Part shown: positions 1-8,698 of the stretch, piece by piece
How positions within the stretch are numbered: the first letter of the stretch is position 1
Layout of the letters: every line of letters begins with the position of its first letter
Source: an uncultured Agathobaculum sp.
GTDB lineage: Bacteria > Bacillota > Clostridia > Oscillospirales > Butyricicoccaceae
Length of the DNA stretch: 47,488 nucleotides
Direction of reading: 5' to 3'
Assembly: GCF_944380975.1 (NCBI RefSeq)
Contig: NZ_CALWJK010000002.1
Location: 101,766 to 149,253 of the forward strand
Notes under the pieces: model-generated
Seen by the model: only the letters and a program-made list of their open reading frames with translations
What the model was told of the DNA's origin: nothing
Database searches by the model: none
Program-made: the position numbers and the translations under genes

Positions 1-2
1 CG

Positions 3-1052
3 GTGCACCTTGCAGCTATTCTGGTGGTTCTGTTTGCTGGTACGCTGTGCATGAAATTTGATGTAACCGGCTACGATACGTGGCTGCCGGACCGCAACAG
101 CATTCAGGCGGTAAGCATCAGCGGCAGCGCAGAGGAGAAGCTGACCGGCGCCGATAACATTGACGCAGTGTATCAGCTGGCAGAAATGGGAACGCAGGTC
201 AACCAAGGCGCGCTCTATGAGGAAGGAAATTATCGCGGTTTGACGCTACGGTTCTGGCTGAGCGGCCGAACAGCGATGCGCTATTATCTGCTGCCTGATA
301 ACGAAGAGGTCAACGCGCTTTGCAATCAGGTTTATTTCTCTGAGGAATACAAGCGCGTCGCGTTGCCGCTGTTCCAGGTGGATTTAGATCAGCAGAATGC
401 AGAGAATCGGTACAGCTTGGATATTTACACAAACGAAAGCGGTTATGGAGTGGCCTCCACATTAAATGACTGGAATAGCATTCGTCAGATTCTCGCCGCG
501 CTGCAGGAAGAGACGCTTGCAAGAACGGAAAATGATCTGCCTGTGCTTCGTCTGGAGATCTACCATGTAGATATAAACGGTGTGAAAGAATGGAAGGGCG
601 ATGCATATGTGACGGCGGAGGATCAAGAGACGCTTGCACTGATTGAAAAGCTGTCTGGCGTGAAACCTATGCCGCTGTCAATGGATGAAGTTGAGTTGAT
701 GGAGCTTCAGTATCGTATGCAGGATGCAAACGGAGATACGGTGTGGCAGGGCGTGGAAGTCACCGATCCGGCTGATATCGCGGCACTGCTGAAAAATGCG
801 GTTAACTGCGATGCAATGAACCTGTACGACACCAATGAAGCGTCTATCAATGGATTCCTATTGGATGAGCGCATGGATAGTGTGCATATTGTGGCTTATG
901 TGAAGCAGGAAAATTCGGAGGATTGGCATTGGTTGGCTTATGCCGAGGAAGACTGGCCGGAGGAAGTGGTAGAAAAATATCGTCCGAACGGGTTTGACGC
1001 GACAGATGGCAATGTCACTTCCAGCGGCATGGCAACGGAGGCCGCCGGATGA
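3..1052 (+). CDS. C-terminal part of a membrane-anchored protein, 5' end outside window
   Basis: The frame is open at the left edge, so this is the last ~349 residues of a longer protein. The visible part begins with a hydrophobic stretch (about residues 3-18, LAAILVVLFAGTLCMK), which reads as the last membrane segment. A soluble, acidic domain of about 320 residues follows. This layout resembles clostridial membrane proteins whose last helix is followed by a DUF6449-type extracytoplasmic domain, often encoded beside ABC-2 type transporters; that assignment is from memory and unproven. Its stop overlaps the start of the VanZ-like gene (ATGA), so the two are probably translationally coupled. 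No catalytic motif is recognisable. Confidence 0.6.
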   Translation: MHLAAILVVLFAGTLCMKFDVTGYDTWLPDRNSIQAVSISGSAEEKLTGADNIDAVYQLAEMGTQVNQGALYEEGNYRGLTLRFWLSGRTAMRYYLLPDNEEVNALCNQVYFSEEYKRVALPLFQVDLDQQNAENRYSLDIYTNESGYGVASTLNDWNSIRQILAALQEETLARTENDLPVLRLEIYHVDINGVKEWKGDAYVTAEDQETLALIEKLSGVKPMPLSMDEVELMELQYRMQDANGDTVWQGVEVTDPADIAALLKNAVNCDAMNLYDTNEASINGFLLDERMDSVHIVAYVKQENSEDWHWLAYAEEDWPEEVVEKYRPNGFDATDGNVTSSGMATEAAG

Positions 1053-1582
1053 GACGGCGCGATTTATGCGGTGTGCTCCTGTTGCTGGTTTATCTTCTGG
1101 GTGTGGGGCTGGTAACCGGACCGTCGCTGTATCAGCTTCTGGTTTGGCATTTGCCTACGCCGCGGTTGGAGCTCGTTCCGTTTAGTGATATCATTAGCGT
1201 ATGGACGGACACAAGCTCACCAGGCTTGGGAGCGTTCGCGAATATCGTTGGTAATCTGGCGTTGCTTGCGCCGCTGGGCTTTTTGTTGCCGTTGTTCTGG
1301 CGGTATTTTCACAGCATAAAGCATACGGTTTTGTTTGCTGCTGGATTATCGCTCAGCATTGAGCTGATTCAGCTGGTAGCGGGCGGCGTGACCTCGGTCG
1401 ATGACCTGGTTCTCAACACAGCGGGGGCAGCAATCGGCTTTTTGCTGGCAAAACTGTTGCTGCAAATGTGTCCACGGTTTTCTCCGCAACAAACAAGAAG
1501 TTTGCAATGGGTTTATCCGCTTGCATGCTGGTTTGCAGTGATTGTTTTATATACTGGAGCAGATTGTATATTGCTCTCATAA
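1049..1582 (+). CDS. VanZ-like family membrane protein
   Basis: A 177-residue protein with an N-terminal membrane segment (about 6-30), then LVPFSDI, a helix containing NIVGNLALLAPLGFLLP (about 72-90), and further helices carrying SLSIELIQ and SVDDLVLNTAGAAIGF. The N(I/L)xGN...P(L/F)G...E..Q...R/VD.DD...N..G pattern defines the VanZ family. The founding member confers low teicoplanin resistance, but most homologues have no known function, and nothing here shows glycopeptide resistance. The start codon overlaps the upstream stop by 4 nt. A strong hairpin terminator lies 5 nt after the stop, so this gene ends the transcript. Confidence 0.85.
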   Translation: MRRRDLCGVLLLLVYLLGVGLVTGPSLYQLLVWHLPTPRLELVPFSDIISVWTDTSSPGLGAFANIVGNLALLAPLGFLLPLFWRYFHSIKHTVLFAAGLSLSIELIQLVAGGVTSVDDLVLNTAGAAIGFLLAKLLLQMCPRFSPQQTRSLQWVYPLACWFAVIVLYTGADCILLS

Positions 1583-1586
1583 TTAT

Positions 1587-1623
1587 GCAAAAGGCGCAGT
1601 TCGATTCGGACTGCGCCTTTTGC
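1587..1623 (+). terminator. Rho-independent terminator after vanZ-like gene
   Basis: Perfect 14-bp inverted repeat (GCAAAAGGCGCAGT at 1587-1600 and its complement at 1610-1623) with a 9-nt loop. The T-rich 3' arm begins right after the stop codon. Its A/T ends could allow use in either direction. Confidence 0.85.
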
Positions 1624-1710
1624 AGCATGCGCATCTTACTGTGCTACTTTATATAATGAAGACAAAAGAGATTCAGATACGACGTCTTGTTTAAATATGT
1701 ATTTTTAAGG

Positions 1711-1739
1711 TTGAAACCAATATGGAATTATGGTAAAAT
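1711..1739 (+). promoter_or_regulatory. Sigma-A-like promoter for the chemoreceptor gene
   Basis: TTGAAA (1711-1716), 17-bp spacer, TAAAAT (1734-1739). It predicts a leader of about 170 nt before the ATG at 1917. I see no recognised riboswitch or strong hairpin in that leader. Confidence 0.6.
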
Positions 1740-1916
1740 AAACAAGAACATACAGTTGCTTCATCCGTTCCTTAGAAATGGTCAAGATAGGCTGTGCGCA
1801 TGGTGTTTGCGGACGCGGATAGCCAGATCGGAAGCTGATTTCTTGAGTGAGCGGTTCTTTTTGGGAATGGTTTGAATTTAGAGGAAAAAAGTATTTTCTT
1901 GAAGGGGAGAAGGCAC

Positions 1917-3770
1917 ATGGGTAAAACACAGACGGATGTAAAGATCAAAAAGAGCATACGCAAGCGGATTGTAGAGGGCTATTTAAAGGTCATCCTGCTA
2001 TCCGCTTTGTTGGGGGTTATAACCATCATCTCTTTGGGCGTATTGTTCGTGTTCTATGGCAATATGACCAGCTTGGATGAAGAGCGCGTTGCGCTGTCCA
2101 ACATCATTGATTCGCATCATCAATGGCGTTCCGATTTGATCAATAGCTTGGAGACCGGTTCGGACTTTACGGGCAGTTTGGATCCGGAAACCTGTTCTTT
2201 CGGTCAGTGGCTGAATAATTATGAGACGAACGGTACATCCGAGCAGGTCATGCAGATGGCGCAGCAGATGAAGCAGACGCATGACGAGATCCACAATTTG
2301 GCGGAAGACCTGATCAACATGCGCGAAACCGATCCCGATGGGGCAGTGGAGAAGTTTTTCGAGCAGCTTGATCCGGAAACCGATGAGGTTATCAATGCAT
2401 TGTATGAGATTGACAATGTATATTCCGCGGAGATGGAAAAGAATACGAAGAACTTTGAAACGCTGATGACGGTCATCATCGCTGTGATCGTGGTCGCAGT
2501 GATTGCCATCGGTATCTTTTCGTTCTTCTATGGCAGACGTTTGGCACTCCAGATCGCGGCGCCTGTTATGATGGTAGCGGATTGGGCGAAGAATCTGTCT
2601 CTGGGTGCGGTCGACTTGAGTGTCGCTGGAGATGAACTGTCAAAAATGGAGAAGGAGAACGCAGATAATGAAGTTGGTCTGATGATTACTGCGTTCCATA
2701 CCATGGCCGAGAACATCCGCGAAAATGTGGCAGTGGTTCAGCGCATTGCAGATGGCGATATGACTGCATTTGTCAAGATTCGTTCTCGCCGCGATAGTCT
2801 GGGCAAGAGTCTGTACCGTCTGGTGCAGTCCAACGATATCATGTTCAATGAGATCGTAGAATCGGCGCATTCGGTTGCAGCCGGTGCGGATGAGATCGCT
2901 AACGCAAGCCGTATGCTGGCAGAGAGCAGTACCACGCAGGCGGCGGCTGCACAGCGTCTTTCCGATGAAATGGAGCATGTCAGCGAACTGATCATGTTCA
3001 ATGATGAAAAGGCACAAGAAGCACATGCCATCACCAAGGAGATTGAGGCAGATCTTCAGACCAGCAATGAGCACATGCGGGTACTGTTTGATTCGGTAAC
3101 GCATATGCAGGAAGCTTCCAAGAAGATTGCGACAGTCATGAAGACCATTGACGATATTACATTTGAAACCAATATTCTTGCGTTGAACGCTGCGATCGAG
3201 GCTGCTCGCGCGGGTGCGGCAGGTAAGGGTTTTGCTGTTGTTGCTGATGAAGTGCGCGCATTGGCGATGAAGAGCGCAGAGGCGGCAAAGGAAAGCCGTA
3301 TGCTGATCGAAAACAACATTAAGCAAACCGAAGAGGGCACCAATATCGCAAGCGAATCTGCCTCTATCTTTGGGGAAATCAATAAGAAGATTGCAAAGAT
3401 TGTTGAAATTGTGGAAAATGTTTCCGGCTTGTCTACGGATCAGTTGGAAAGCATTCAGCAGGTTGCAGAGTCTGTTGCACGGATTACGGAAGCGGCTACC
3501 AGCAATGCGGCCATTAGTGAAGAGTCGGATGCATCCAGCCAGGAGATGCGCCATCAGGCCGCTTTCCTGCGCAGCAAGATGACCCACTTCAACTTGCGCG
3601 CTCGTGAAAAAGGCAAGGCGTACATTCCGGATGAAAAGCAGGGCGACGCGGAATTCATCGAGCATGCAAACAAGGCATACCAGATCAAGGAGACGACCGG
3701 TCATTACGGCAATGAGTATATCGATCCCTATGGCCGTGAGATGGATGCCACCTATGCTGATAAGCAGTAA
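1917..3770 (+). CDS. Methyl-accepting chemotaxis protein with an extracytoplasmic CZB domain
   Basis: 617-residue chemoreceptor, which should signal through CheW/CheA to the flagellar motor or another output. Order: cytoplasmic N-tail; TM1 (about 22-48); external segment (49-182); TM2 (about 183-205); HAMP-like linker; coiled-coil signalling domain with the hairpin core DITFETNILALNAAIEAARA. The external segment carries the full signature of the CZB (chemoreceptor zinc-binding) domain: H67-x-x-W70, C93 in CSFGQW, and H122 and H126. CZB domains are usually cytoplasmic zinc or hypochlorite sensors, so this placement is unusual. I chose the ATG at 1917 because GAAGGGGAGAAGG lies just upstream; an upstream in-frame TTG at 1872 lacks such a site. 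No CheB/CheR-docking NWETF pentapeptide is seen at the C-terminus. A terminator follows. Confidence 0.93.
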   Translation: MGKTQTDVKIKKSIRKRIVEGYLKVILLSALLGVITIISLGVLFVFYGNMTSLDEERVALSNIIDSHHQWRSDLINSLETGSDFTGSLDPETCSFGQWLNNYETNGTSEQVMQMAQQMKQTHDEIHNLAEDLINMRETDPDGAVEKFFEQLDPETDEVINALYEIDNVYSAEMEKNTKNFETLMTVIIAVIVVAVIAIGIFSFFYGRRLALQIAAPVMMVADWAKNLSLGAVDLSVAGDELSKMEKENADNEVGLMITAFHTMAENIRENVAVVQRIADGDMTAFVKIRSRRDSLGKSLYRLVQSNDIMFNEIVESAHSVAAGADEIANASRMLAESSTTQAAAAQRLSDEMEHVSELIMFNDEKAQEAHAITKEIEADLQTSNEHMRVLFDSVTHMQEASKKIATVMKTIDDITFETNILALNAAIEAARAGAAGKGFAVVADEVRALAMKSAEAAKESRMLIENNIKQTEEGTNIASESASIFGEINKKIAKIVEIVENVSGLSTDQLESIQQVAESVARITEAATSNAAISEESDASSQEMRHQAAFLRSKMTHFNLRAREKGKAYIPDEKQGDAEFIEHANKAYQIKETTGHYGNEYIDPYGREMDATYADKQ

Positions 3771-3807
3771 GTGATCGCTTTGTGCCAGTAAGAACATACA
3801 ACATGCG

Positions 3808-3844
3808 AAAAAACGGTGTAACCATTTTGGTTACACCGTTTTTT
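3808..3844. terminator. Bidirectional terminator between chemoreceptor and tex
   Basis: Inverted repeat AAAAAACGGTGTAACC / GGTTACACCGTTTTTT around a short ATTTT loop. A-run on one side and T-run on the other suit termination of both converging genes. Confidence 0.85.
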
Positions 3845-3867
3845 GTTCATACAGAAAGTTTTTTAAC

Positions 3868-6021
3868 TCATTGAGCCTGCTTAATAGAAAGGGAAATGCG
3901 GTGCGTTTTGGGATCGGCAGACAGTACGACCACATCGACTACATCTCCAACCGTGACTGCTTCCGAGGGGTGTTTGATGAATTTACGGCTGATCTGCGAG
4001 ATATGCACCAAGCCGTCCTGATGCACACCAATGTCTACAAAGGCGCCAAAGTCGGCAACATTGCGTACCGTACCCTTGAGCTTCATGCCTGGCTTGAGAT
4101 CGGCAATATCCAGCACATCTGAGCGCAGCAACGGAGGCGGCAACTCGTCACGCGGGTCGCGGCCGGGCTTTTGCAGTTCTTGCATGATATCGGTCAGCGT
4201 CGGTACGCCTACACCACAGCGGGCGGCGGTATCGCTCAGGCCGAGCTGCTTGACGCGGGTATTCAACTCACCGATTTTGCCTTGTGCGGCATCTTCTGTT
4301 GTGTAGCCGCACAGGGTCAGCAGTGTGCGCGCAGCATCGTAGGCTTCTGGATGCACGCCGGTGCGGTCGAGCAGATCGGCGCTATCCGGTACACGCAGAA
4401 AGCCTGCACATTGCTCGAATGCCTTAGGCCCAAGCCCTTTGACCTTGAGCAGCTGCTTGCGGTTTTGAAAGCTACCGTTTTGTTCACGGAAAGCAGTGAT
4501 GTTTTTGGAAACGGTCGGGCTGATACCTGCGACACGGCGCAGCAGGGCGGGAGAGGCGGTATTCAGGTCGACACCCACCGCGTTGACGCAGTCCTCCACA
4601 ACGCCGTCAAGCGCGTCGCTTAGACGTCCCTGTGGCATGTCATGCTGGTATTGTCCCACACCGATGGATTTGGGATCGATTTTGACCAGCTCAGCCAGCG
4701 GGTCCTGCAAGCGGCGTGCGATGGATACCGCGGAACGTAAATTCACGTCAAAATCAGGGAATTCCTCTGCGCCGAGCGGAGAGGCCGAGTAGACTGACGC
4801 ACCCGCTTCAGATACGACCATGTAGTCGATGCCGCCGCCGTATTCGCGGATAAAATCGGAAATAAAGATTTCGCTTTCCTTAGAGGCTGTGCCATTGCCT
4901 ATGGCGATACAAGTGATTTTATAACGGTCACACAAGCGGCGCAGCGTGCGCTTGCTGTCCTCGGTCTTTTTGAGCGGCGGGGTGGGGTAGATGACAGCCG
5001 TATCAAGCACTTTGCCGGTTTCGTCTACAACCGCCAGCTTGCAGCCGTTGCGGTAGCCTGGGTCAAAGCCCAGCGTCACACGGCCGCGCACGGGCGGCTG
5101 CATGAGCAGCGGTCGCAGATTGAGTGCAAAGGTATGAATGGCCTGCTCGTTGGCTGCGTCGGTCAATTCGTTGCGTAACTCACGCTCAAGTGAGGGAAAT
5201 AGAAGGCGTTTCCAACTGTCCGCGCAGATATCGCGTAGGAATGCGGCATACGGGTTTTTGGGATGCACTCCGGCTCGGATAATTGTCGCAAGGGCTTCGG
5301 TTTCATCGGTTTCCAGAGTAACTTTCAGCTTATCTTCTTTTTCACCGCGATTGATAGCCAGCACGCGGTGGCTTTGCAGCTTTCGAACCGGCTCGGAAAA
5401 ATCGTGGTACATGGTATAAGTGGAATCATTTTCGTCGCAGCCTGTAGTGCGAATGATGCCGGTGCGGTGCAGCAGTGCGCGTAGACGGCCGCGCAAAGCG
5501 GCATCGTCGGATAGATCTTCTGCGATGATGTCTCCTGCGCCTGCAAGGGCGGCTTCCGCGGTCTCTACGCCTTTTTCTGCATCAATATAGGGCTGGGCGA
5601 GGTCTTCCGCTGTAGGAGACGGGCCGCGCGCAGCGAGCAGCACCTCGGCCAGAGGTGCAAGCCCTTTTTCCCGGGCCACAGACGCGCGGGTACGTCGCTT
5701 GGGACGATAGGGACGGTAAAGGTCGTCGAGCGCAGCAAGCGTCTGTGCCGCAACAATAGAGGCGGCAAGCTCGTCGGTCAGCTTGCCCTGGGCCTCAATT
5801 GCTTCTCGCACTTCGTTGCGGCGTGCGTCCAGTCCGCGAAGGTAGGCAAGCCGGTCGGCCAACTGTCGGATGGTTTGATCGTCCATTGTGCCATGCATTT
5901 CTTTGCGGTAACGCGCGATGAACGGGACGGTATTACCGTCATCAAGCAGCTTGACAATGTTTTCGACATATTCTTCCTTCTGCCCAAGTTCACGGGCGAG
6001 AATTTGTGTAATGCTTTCCAT
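3868..6021 (-). CDS. tex: Tex-like S1 RNA-binding protein
   Basis: 717-residue Tex (toxin-expression/transcription accessory) protein, a cytoplasmic nucleic-acid-binding protein thought to act in transcription. The N-terminal helical region has the family motif DDLYRPYRPKRRTRA. A YqgF/RNase-H-like domain has GFDPGYRNGCKLAVVD. Helix-hairpin-helix segments follow, and a C-terminal S1 domain has VADFGAFVDIGVHQDGLVHI. Length fits the family. The frame stays open upstream to 6465, but that extension runs antisense through azlD. The ATG at 6021 has AAAGGAG 7 nt upstream and gives the usual N-terminus MESITQILA. A possible -10 (TACAAT, minus strand, 6050-6055) lies between it and the azlCD terminator, without a good -35. 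Confidence 0.95.
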   Translation of the reverse strand: MESITQILARELGQKEEYVENIVKLLDDGNTVPFIARYRKEMHGTMDDQTIRQLADRLAYLRGLDARRNEVREAIEAQGKLTDELAASIVAAQTLAALDDLYRPYRPKRRTRASVAREKGLAPLAEVLLAARGPSPTAEDLAQPYIDAEKGVETAEAALAGAGDIIAEDLSDDAALRGRLRALLHRTGIIRTTGCDENDSTYTMYHDFSEPVRKLQSHRVLAINRGEKEDKLKVTLETDETEALATIIRAGVHPKNPYAAFLRDICADSWKRLLFPSLERELRNELTDAANEQAIHTFALNLRPLLMQPPVRGRVTLGFDPGYRNGCKLAVVDETGKVLDTAVIYPTPPLKKTEDSKRTLRRLCDRYKITCIAIGNGTASKESEIFISDFIREYGGGIDYMVVSEAGASVYSASPLGAEEFPDFDVNLRSAVSIARRLQDPLAELVKIDPKSIGVGQYQHDMPQGRLSDALDGVVEDCVNAVGVDLNTASPALLRRVAGISPTVSKNITAFREQNGSFQNRKQLLKVKGLGPKAFEQCAGFLRVPDSADLLDRTGVHPEAYDAARTLLTLCGYTTEDAAQGKIGELNTRVKQLGLSDTAARCGVGVPTLTDIMQELQKPGRDPRDELPPPLLRSDVLDIADLKPGMKLKGTVRNVADFGAFVDIGVHQDGLVHISQISRKFIKHPSEAVTVGDVVDVVVLSADPKTHRISLSIKQAQ

Positions 6022-6080
6022 GGTGATGCTCCTTTTTCTGACTGGGATTATTGTACCACAGATGGCGGGAGGAGAAAATA

Positions 6081-6110
6081 AAAAACCGCGCTGTTTTTCA
6101 CAGCGCGGAA
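6081..6110 (-). terminator. Terminator after azlD
   Basis: On the minus strand, CCGCGCTG, loop TGAAAAA, CAGCGCGG, then a T-run. It separates azlCD from tex. Confidence 0.8.
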
Positions 6111-6116
6111 AACTGA

Positions 6117-6446
6117 TCAGACGAATACATTCTGGATGAGATACATGTACAATACCGTACCAACACCGATGGAAAGCAGATTGTTGCGTTTCCATACATG
6201 CAATGAGGCAGTTACGGCGATGCACAGCAATTCGGGCGCACCGTGCGGTGCGGCCAGCCAGTTGACGTTCTTGACGCAGTAGACGACAAGAAGCGCAATG
6301 ACCGCGGGCGGCAGTGCTTCGCCCAGATAGCGTACAATGGGCGGAATGGGCTTTTTTCCGTTGAACAGTAGGAACGGAGCAACGCGCGTGGCGAAGGTGC
6401 ATACCGCCGCAATCAGAATCATGGTCAGTGCTCTTACAGGTGTCAT
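6117..6446 (-). CDS. azlD: AzlD, small subunit of a branched-chain amino acid exporter
   Basis: 109-residue hydrophobic protein with about four membrane helices and the AzlD pattern TFATRVAPFLLF near the N-terminus, followed by LGEALPPAVIALLVVYC. With AzlC it forms a two-component exporter for branched-chain amino acids and analogues in the cytoplasmic membrane (known from Bacillus azlCD and Corynebacterium brnFE). Its ATG overlaps the azlC stop by 4 nt (ATGA), and a terminator follows. The substrate cannot be read from the sequence. Confidence 0.9.
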   Translation of the reverse strand: MTPVRALTMILIAAVCTFATRVAPFLLFNGKKPIPPIVRYLGEALPPAVIALLVVYCVKNVNWLAAPHGAPELLCIAVTASLHVWKRNNLLSIGVGTVLYMYLIQNVFV

Positions 6447-7132
6447 TGCGCCACCTCCTTTGCAAGGCGGCCGCGCAGTGCGACCAGCATCACACAGATG
6501 GCCAGCATTGCGGGCAGGATGAAGTTATCCGGCCCGAGCAGCGCAAGAGAAATGGCAGCGGCACCTAGCCCGAGAAAGGCGGGAATATGCTGCTTGGTGT
6601 TCATCCACTGCTCGATAAAGATGACCGTGAATAGTGAGGTCATAGCAAAGTCGATGCCAGTGGAATCAAACGGCAGTACGCCGCCGATGATCGCACCAAT
6701 CACAGAGCCGAAAATCCAGTAGCTGTGATCCAGAATAGCGATCCATAGGCGCATCGCATTGGGATCAACGTTTTCTGGTGTCTTAAGTGAGCACAACAAG
6801 GAATAGGTTTCGTCGGTCAAAGAAAAAATCATGTACCATTTGGCGTGTCCCATTTGATGAAAGGTTTCGAGAAAGGACAGGCCATAGAAAATATGCCGGC
6901 AGTTGAGCAGCAGAGTCATCAGCGCGACTGTCACCAGCGATGCATTCGCAGCAAGCAGGGAAACCAGCAGATACTGCCCCGAACCGGCATAGACCGTCAG
7001 GCTGGTCAGAAAAGCCCATGGGGAGGTATAGCCGATGTCACGCAGCATCACGCCGAATGCAAAGCCGATAAACAGATAGCCGCAAAGTACGGGGATCGTC
7101 ACCGCGAAGGCGGGACGGAAAGCCTTTTTCAT
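6443..7132 (-). CDS. azlC: AzlC family branched-chain amino acid permease
   Basis: 229-residue integral membrane protein with about seven hydrophobic segments and AzlC family motifs: GFAFGVMLRDIGY, VYAGSGQYLLVSLL and the long NCRHIFYGLSF segment. It is the large subunit of the AzlCD exporter and is co-translated with azlD. I chose the ATG at 7132 (MKKAFRP), preceded by AGAAGGTGATCC. An in-frame TTG 24 nt upstream would overlap that ribosome binding site. It is only about 37 nt from the rpmB terminator hairpin, and I saw no clear promoter of its own, so some read-through from rpmB is possible. Confidence 0.92.
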   Translation of the reverse strand: MKKAFRPAFAVTIPVLCGYLFIGFAFGVMLRDIGYTSPWAFLTSLTVYAGSGQYLLVSLLAANASLVTVALMTLLLNCRHIFYGLSFLETFHQMGHAKWYMIFSLTDETYSLLCSLKTPENVDPNAMRLWIAILDHSYWIFGSVIGAIIGGVLPFDSTGIDFAMTSLFTVIFIEQWMNTKQHIPAFLGLGAAAISLALLGPDNFILPAMLAICVMLVALRGRLAKEVAQ

Positions 7133-7168
7133 AGGGGGATCACCTTCTCGAAGCAAATGGGCAATAGA

Positions 7169-7196
7169 AAAGCGCTCTGCAAACAGAGCGCTTTGA
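7169..7196 (-). terminator. Terminator after rpmB
   Basis: Minus-strand AAAGCGCTCTG, loop TTTG, CAGAGCGCTTT, then TCT. An 11-bp perfect stem directly downstream of rpmB. Confidence 0.75.
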
Positions 7197-7223
7197 CAGT
7201 TTCAACGGTATCGCGTCTGCAAA

Positions 7224-7412
7224 TCAGATCGCGCGGGTTACCTTGCCGGAGCGGAGGCACCGAGTACATACGTTGATATGGCGGGGAGTACCGTCTACCA
7301 GAGCCTTAACGCGACGAACGTTCGGCTTCCAGGTACGGTTGGAGCGACGATGAGAGTGGGAAACCTGAATACCGAAGGTCACGCCCTTGCCGCAAATATC
7401 GCACTTTGCCAT
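7224..7412 (-). CDS. rpmB: 50S ribosomal protein L28
   Basis: 62-residue large-subunit ribosomal protein. It starts MAKCDICGKGV and continues SHSHRRSNRTWKPN, the classic L28 core, and ends CTRCLRSGKVTRAI. The two CxxC pairs (C4/C7 and near the C-terminus) make this the zinc-binding form of L28, so its need for zinc is expected. The ATG at 7412 has AAGGAGGTG at ideal spacing. The frame extends upstream, but that part is leader sequence containing the promoter. Monocistronic: own promoter and terminator. Confidence 0.97.
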   Translation of the reverse strand: MAKCDICGKGVTFGIQVSHSHRRSNRTWKPNVRRVKALVDGTPRHINVCTRCLRSGKVTRAI

Positions 7413-7454
7413 TTTCCTGCACCTCCTTCTCTTGTGCATTGCATAACGGATATT

Positions 7455-7483
7455 ATAATACCACAACAAATAGTAAAATGCAA
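7455..7483 (-). promoter_or_regulatory. rpmB promoter
   Basis: Minus strand: TTGCAT (7478-7483), 17-bp spacer, TATTAT (7455-7460). A TATAAT at 7452-7457 overlaps but would need a 20-bp spacer. Confidence 0.55.
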
Positions 7484-7541
7484 GTTATTTTTTACAAAAA
7501 AAATGCTTTTTCAAGTTTTGCCGTACTCCCAGCGGAAACCG

Positions 7542-7570
7542 TTGAAAAGTGGGGGAAAAGGGGGTATAAT
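7542..7570 (+). promoter_or_regulatory. hprK promoter
   Basis: TTGAAA (7542-7547), 17-bp G/A-rich spacer, TATAAT (7565-7570), about 43 nt before the hprK ATG. Divergent from the rpmB promoter. Confidence 0.8.
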
Positions 7571-7613
7571 ACAATCATCTTATCACCTGCCATTGCGGAA
7601 GGGAGTTTGGTTT

Positions 7614-8546
7614 ATGCAGTTAAAAGAGTTCGGTGTCAGCCTGGGGGACCTCATTCAGGAATTTAATTTTGAGGTGGTTTATGGTCCTGAAGGCTTTGAG
7701 AAAACCGAAATCACAAAGGATGACGTCAATCGTCCCGGCTTGCAGCTGGCGGGCTTTTTCGATTATTTTGACCCCAACCGCATTCAGATCATGGGTAAGG
7801 TCGAGTCAAGCTATGTAGAGATGATGGAGCCGGATGCGCGAAAGGCTTGCTTTGAGCGGCTGTTTTCCACTGGCATTCCGGTGCTCATTATTTCGCGCAA
7901 CATTGATGTGTTTCCGGAATGCATGGAAGCGGCGCAGAAATGCGGCGTACCGATTTTGCGCACCAATGAGTTCACTTCGACCATTATGAGCGCCATCATT
8001 GCGTCGCTCAAGGTCAATCTTGCGCCGCGCATTACACTGCATGGCGTTCTGATTGAGATTTACGGCGAGGGCGTGTTGCTGCTGGGCGATTCCGGTGTTG
8101 GTAAGTCGGAAACGGCAATCGAGCTGGTCAAGCGCGGACACCGTCTGATTGCGGATGACGCGGTGGAGATCAAGCGCGTGTCGGATAAGACACTGGTTGG
8201 CACCGCGCCCGAAGTCATTCGTCACTTTATCGAATTGCGCGGCATCGGCATTGTGGACGTGCGTCGCATCTTTGGTGTCGGCGCCATCAAGATGACCGAA
8301 AAGGTCGAGCTGGTCATCAACCTCGAGCCTTGGGAAGAAGGCAAGCAGTATGACCGCCTCGGACTGGATGGACAGACCACTTCCATTTTGGACATTGCCG
8401 TGCCCAGCATGACCATTCCGGTCAAGCCCGGTCGAAATCTGGCTGTTATCATTGAGGTGGCGGCTATGAATGACCGTCAGAAGAAAATGGGCTTTAATGC
8501 CGCCAAGGAGCTGCAGGAGCGTATGCTCAAGCAGTACGGCAACTGA
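7614..8546 (+). CDS. hprK: HPr kinase/phosphorylase
   Basis: 310-residue bifunctional enzyme that phosphorylates and dephosphorylates Ser46 of HPr, the hub of carbon catabolite control in Firmicutes. The N-terminal half (1-130) is the regulatory domain. The C-terminal kinase domain has the P-loop GDSGVGKS (158-165), ADDAVEIKR, and the family signature ELRGIGIVDVRRIFGVGAI (207-225). Length is standard. The ATG at 7614 follows GGAAGGGAG; the frame is open far upstream across the promoter and the rpmB antisense, so longer starts are rejected. HPr itself (ptsH) is not in the window. A hairpin follows the gene. Confidence 0.97.
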   Translation: MQLKEFGVSLGDLIQEFNFEVVYGPEGFEKTEITKDDVNRPGLQLAGFFDYFDPNRIQIMGKVESSYVEMMEPDARKACFERLFSTGIPVLIISRNIDVFPECMEAAQKCGVPILRTNEFTSTIMSAIIASLKVNLAPRITLHGVLIEIYGEGVLLLGDSGVGKSETAIELVKRGHRLIADDAVEIKRVSDKTLVGTAPEVIRHFIELRGIGIVDVRRIFGVGAIKMTEKVELVINLEPWEEGKQYDRLGLDGQTTSILDIAVPSMTIPVKPGRNLAVIIEVAAMNDRQKKMGFNAAKELQERMLKQYGN

Positions 8547-8596
8547 TTTATGTCTTCCAACCGATTCTGTTCTGATTTATTACAGTGTTTTTATCC

Positions 8597-8620
8597 AAAG
8601 CCCGGCGACGCTGGGCTTTT
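8597..8620 (+). terminator. Probable terminator after hprK
   Basis: AAAGCCCGG / CTGGGCTTT stem (one G-T wobble), loop CGACG, short T run. It is weaker than the other terminators here. Confidence 0.5.
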
Positions 8621-8698
8621 GGTGTAAGCGGATGCGGTTTTGGGGGAACACATATCTGCGGAAGCAGCAAGCATATCATAAAAGGAGCATCGTAATTC

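Noticed and set aside
1745-1916. Possible c-di-GMP riboswitch in the chemoreceptor leader
   Set aside because: The core blocks of GEMM-I are not present; no convincing long stems were seen.
6022-6465. N-terminal extension of Tex
   Set aside because: The frame is open, but it crosses azlD on the same strand and a terminator, and the ATG at 6021 has a proper ribosome binding site.
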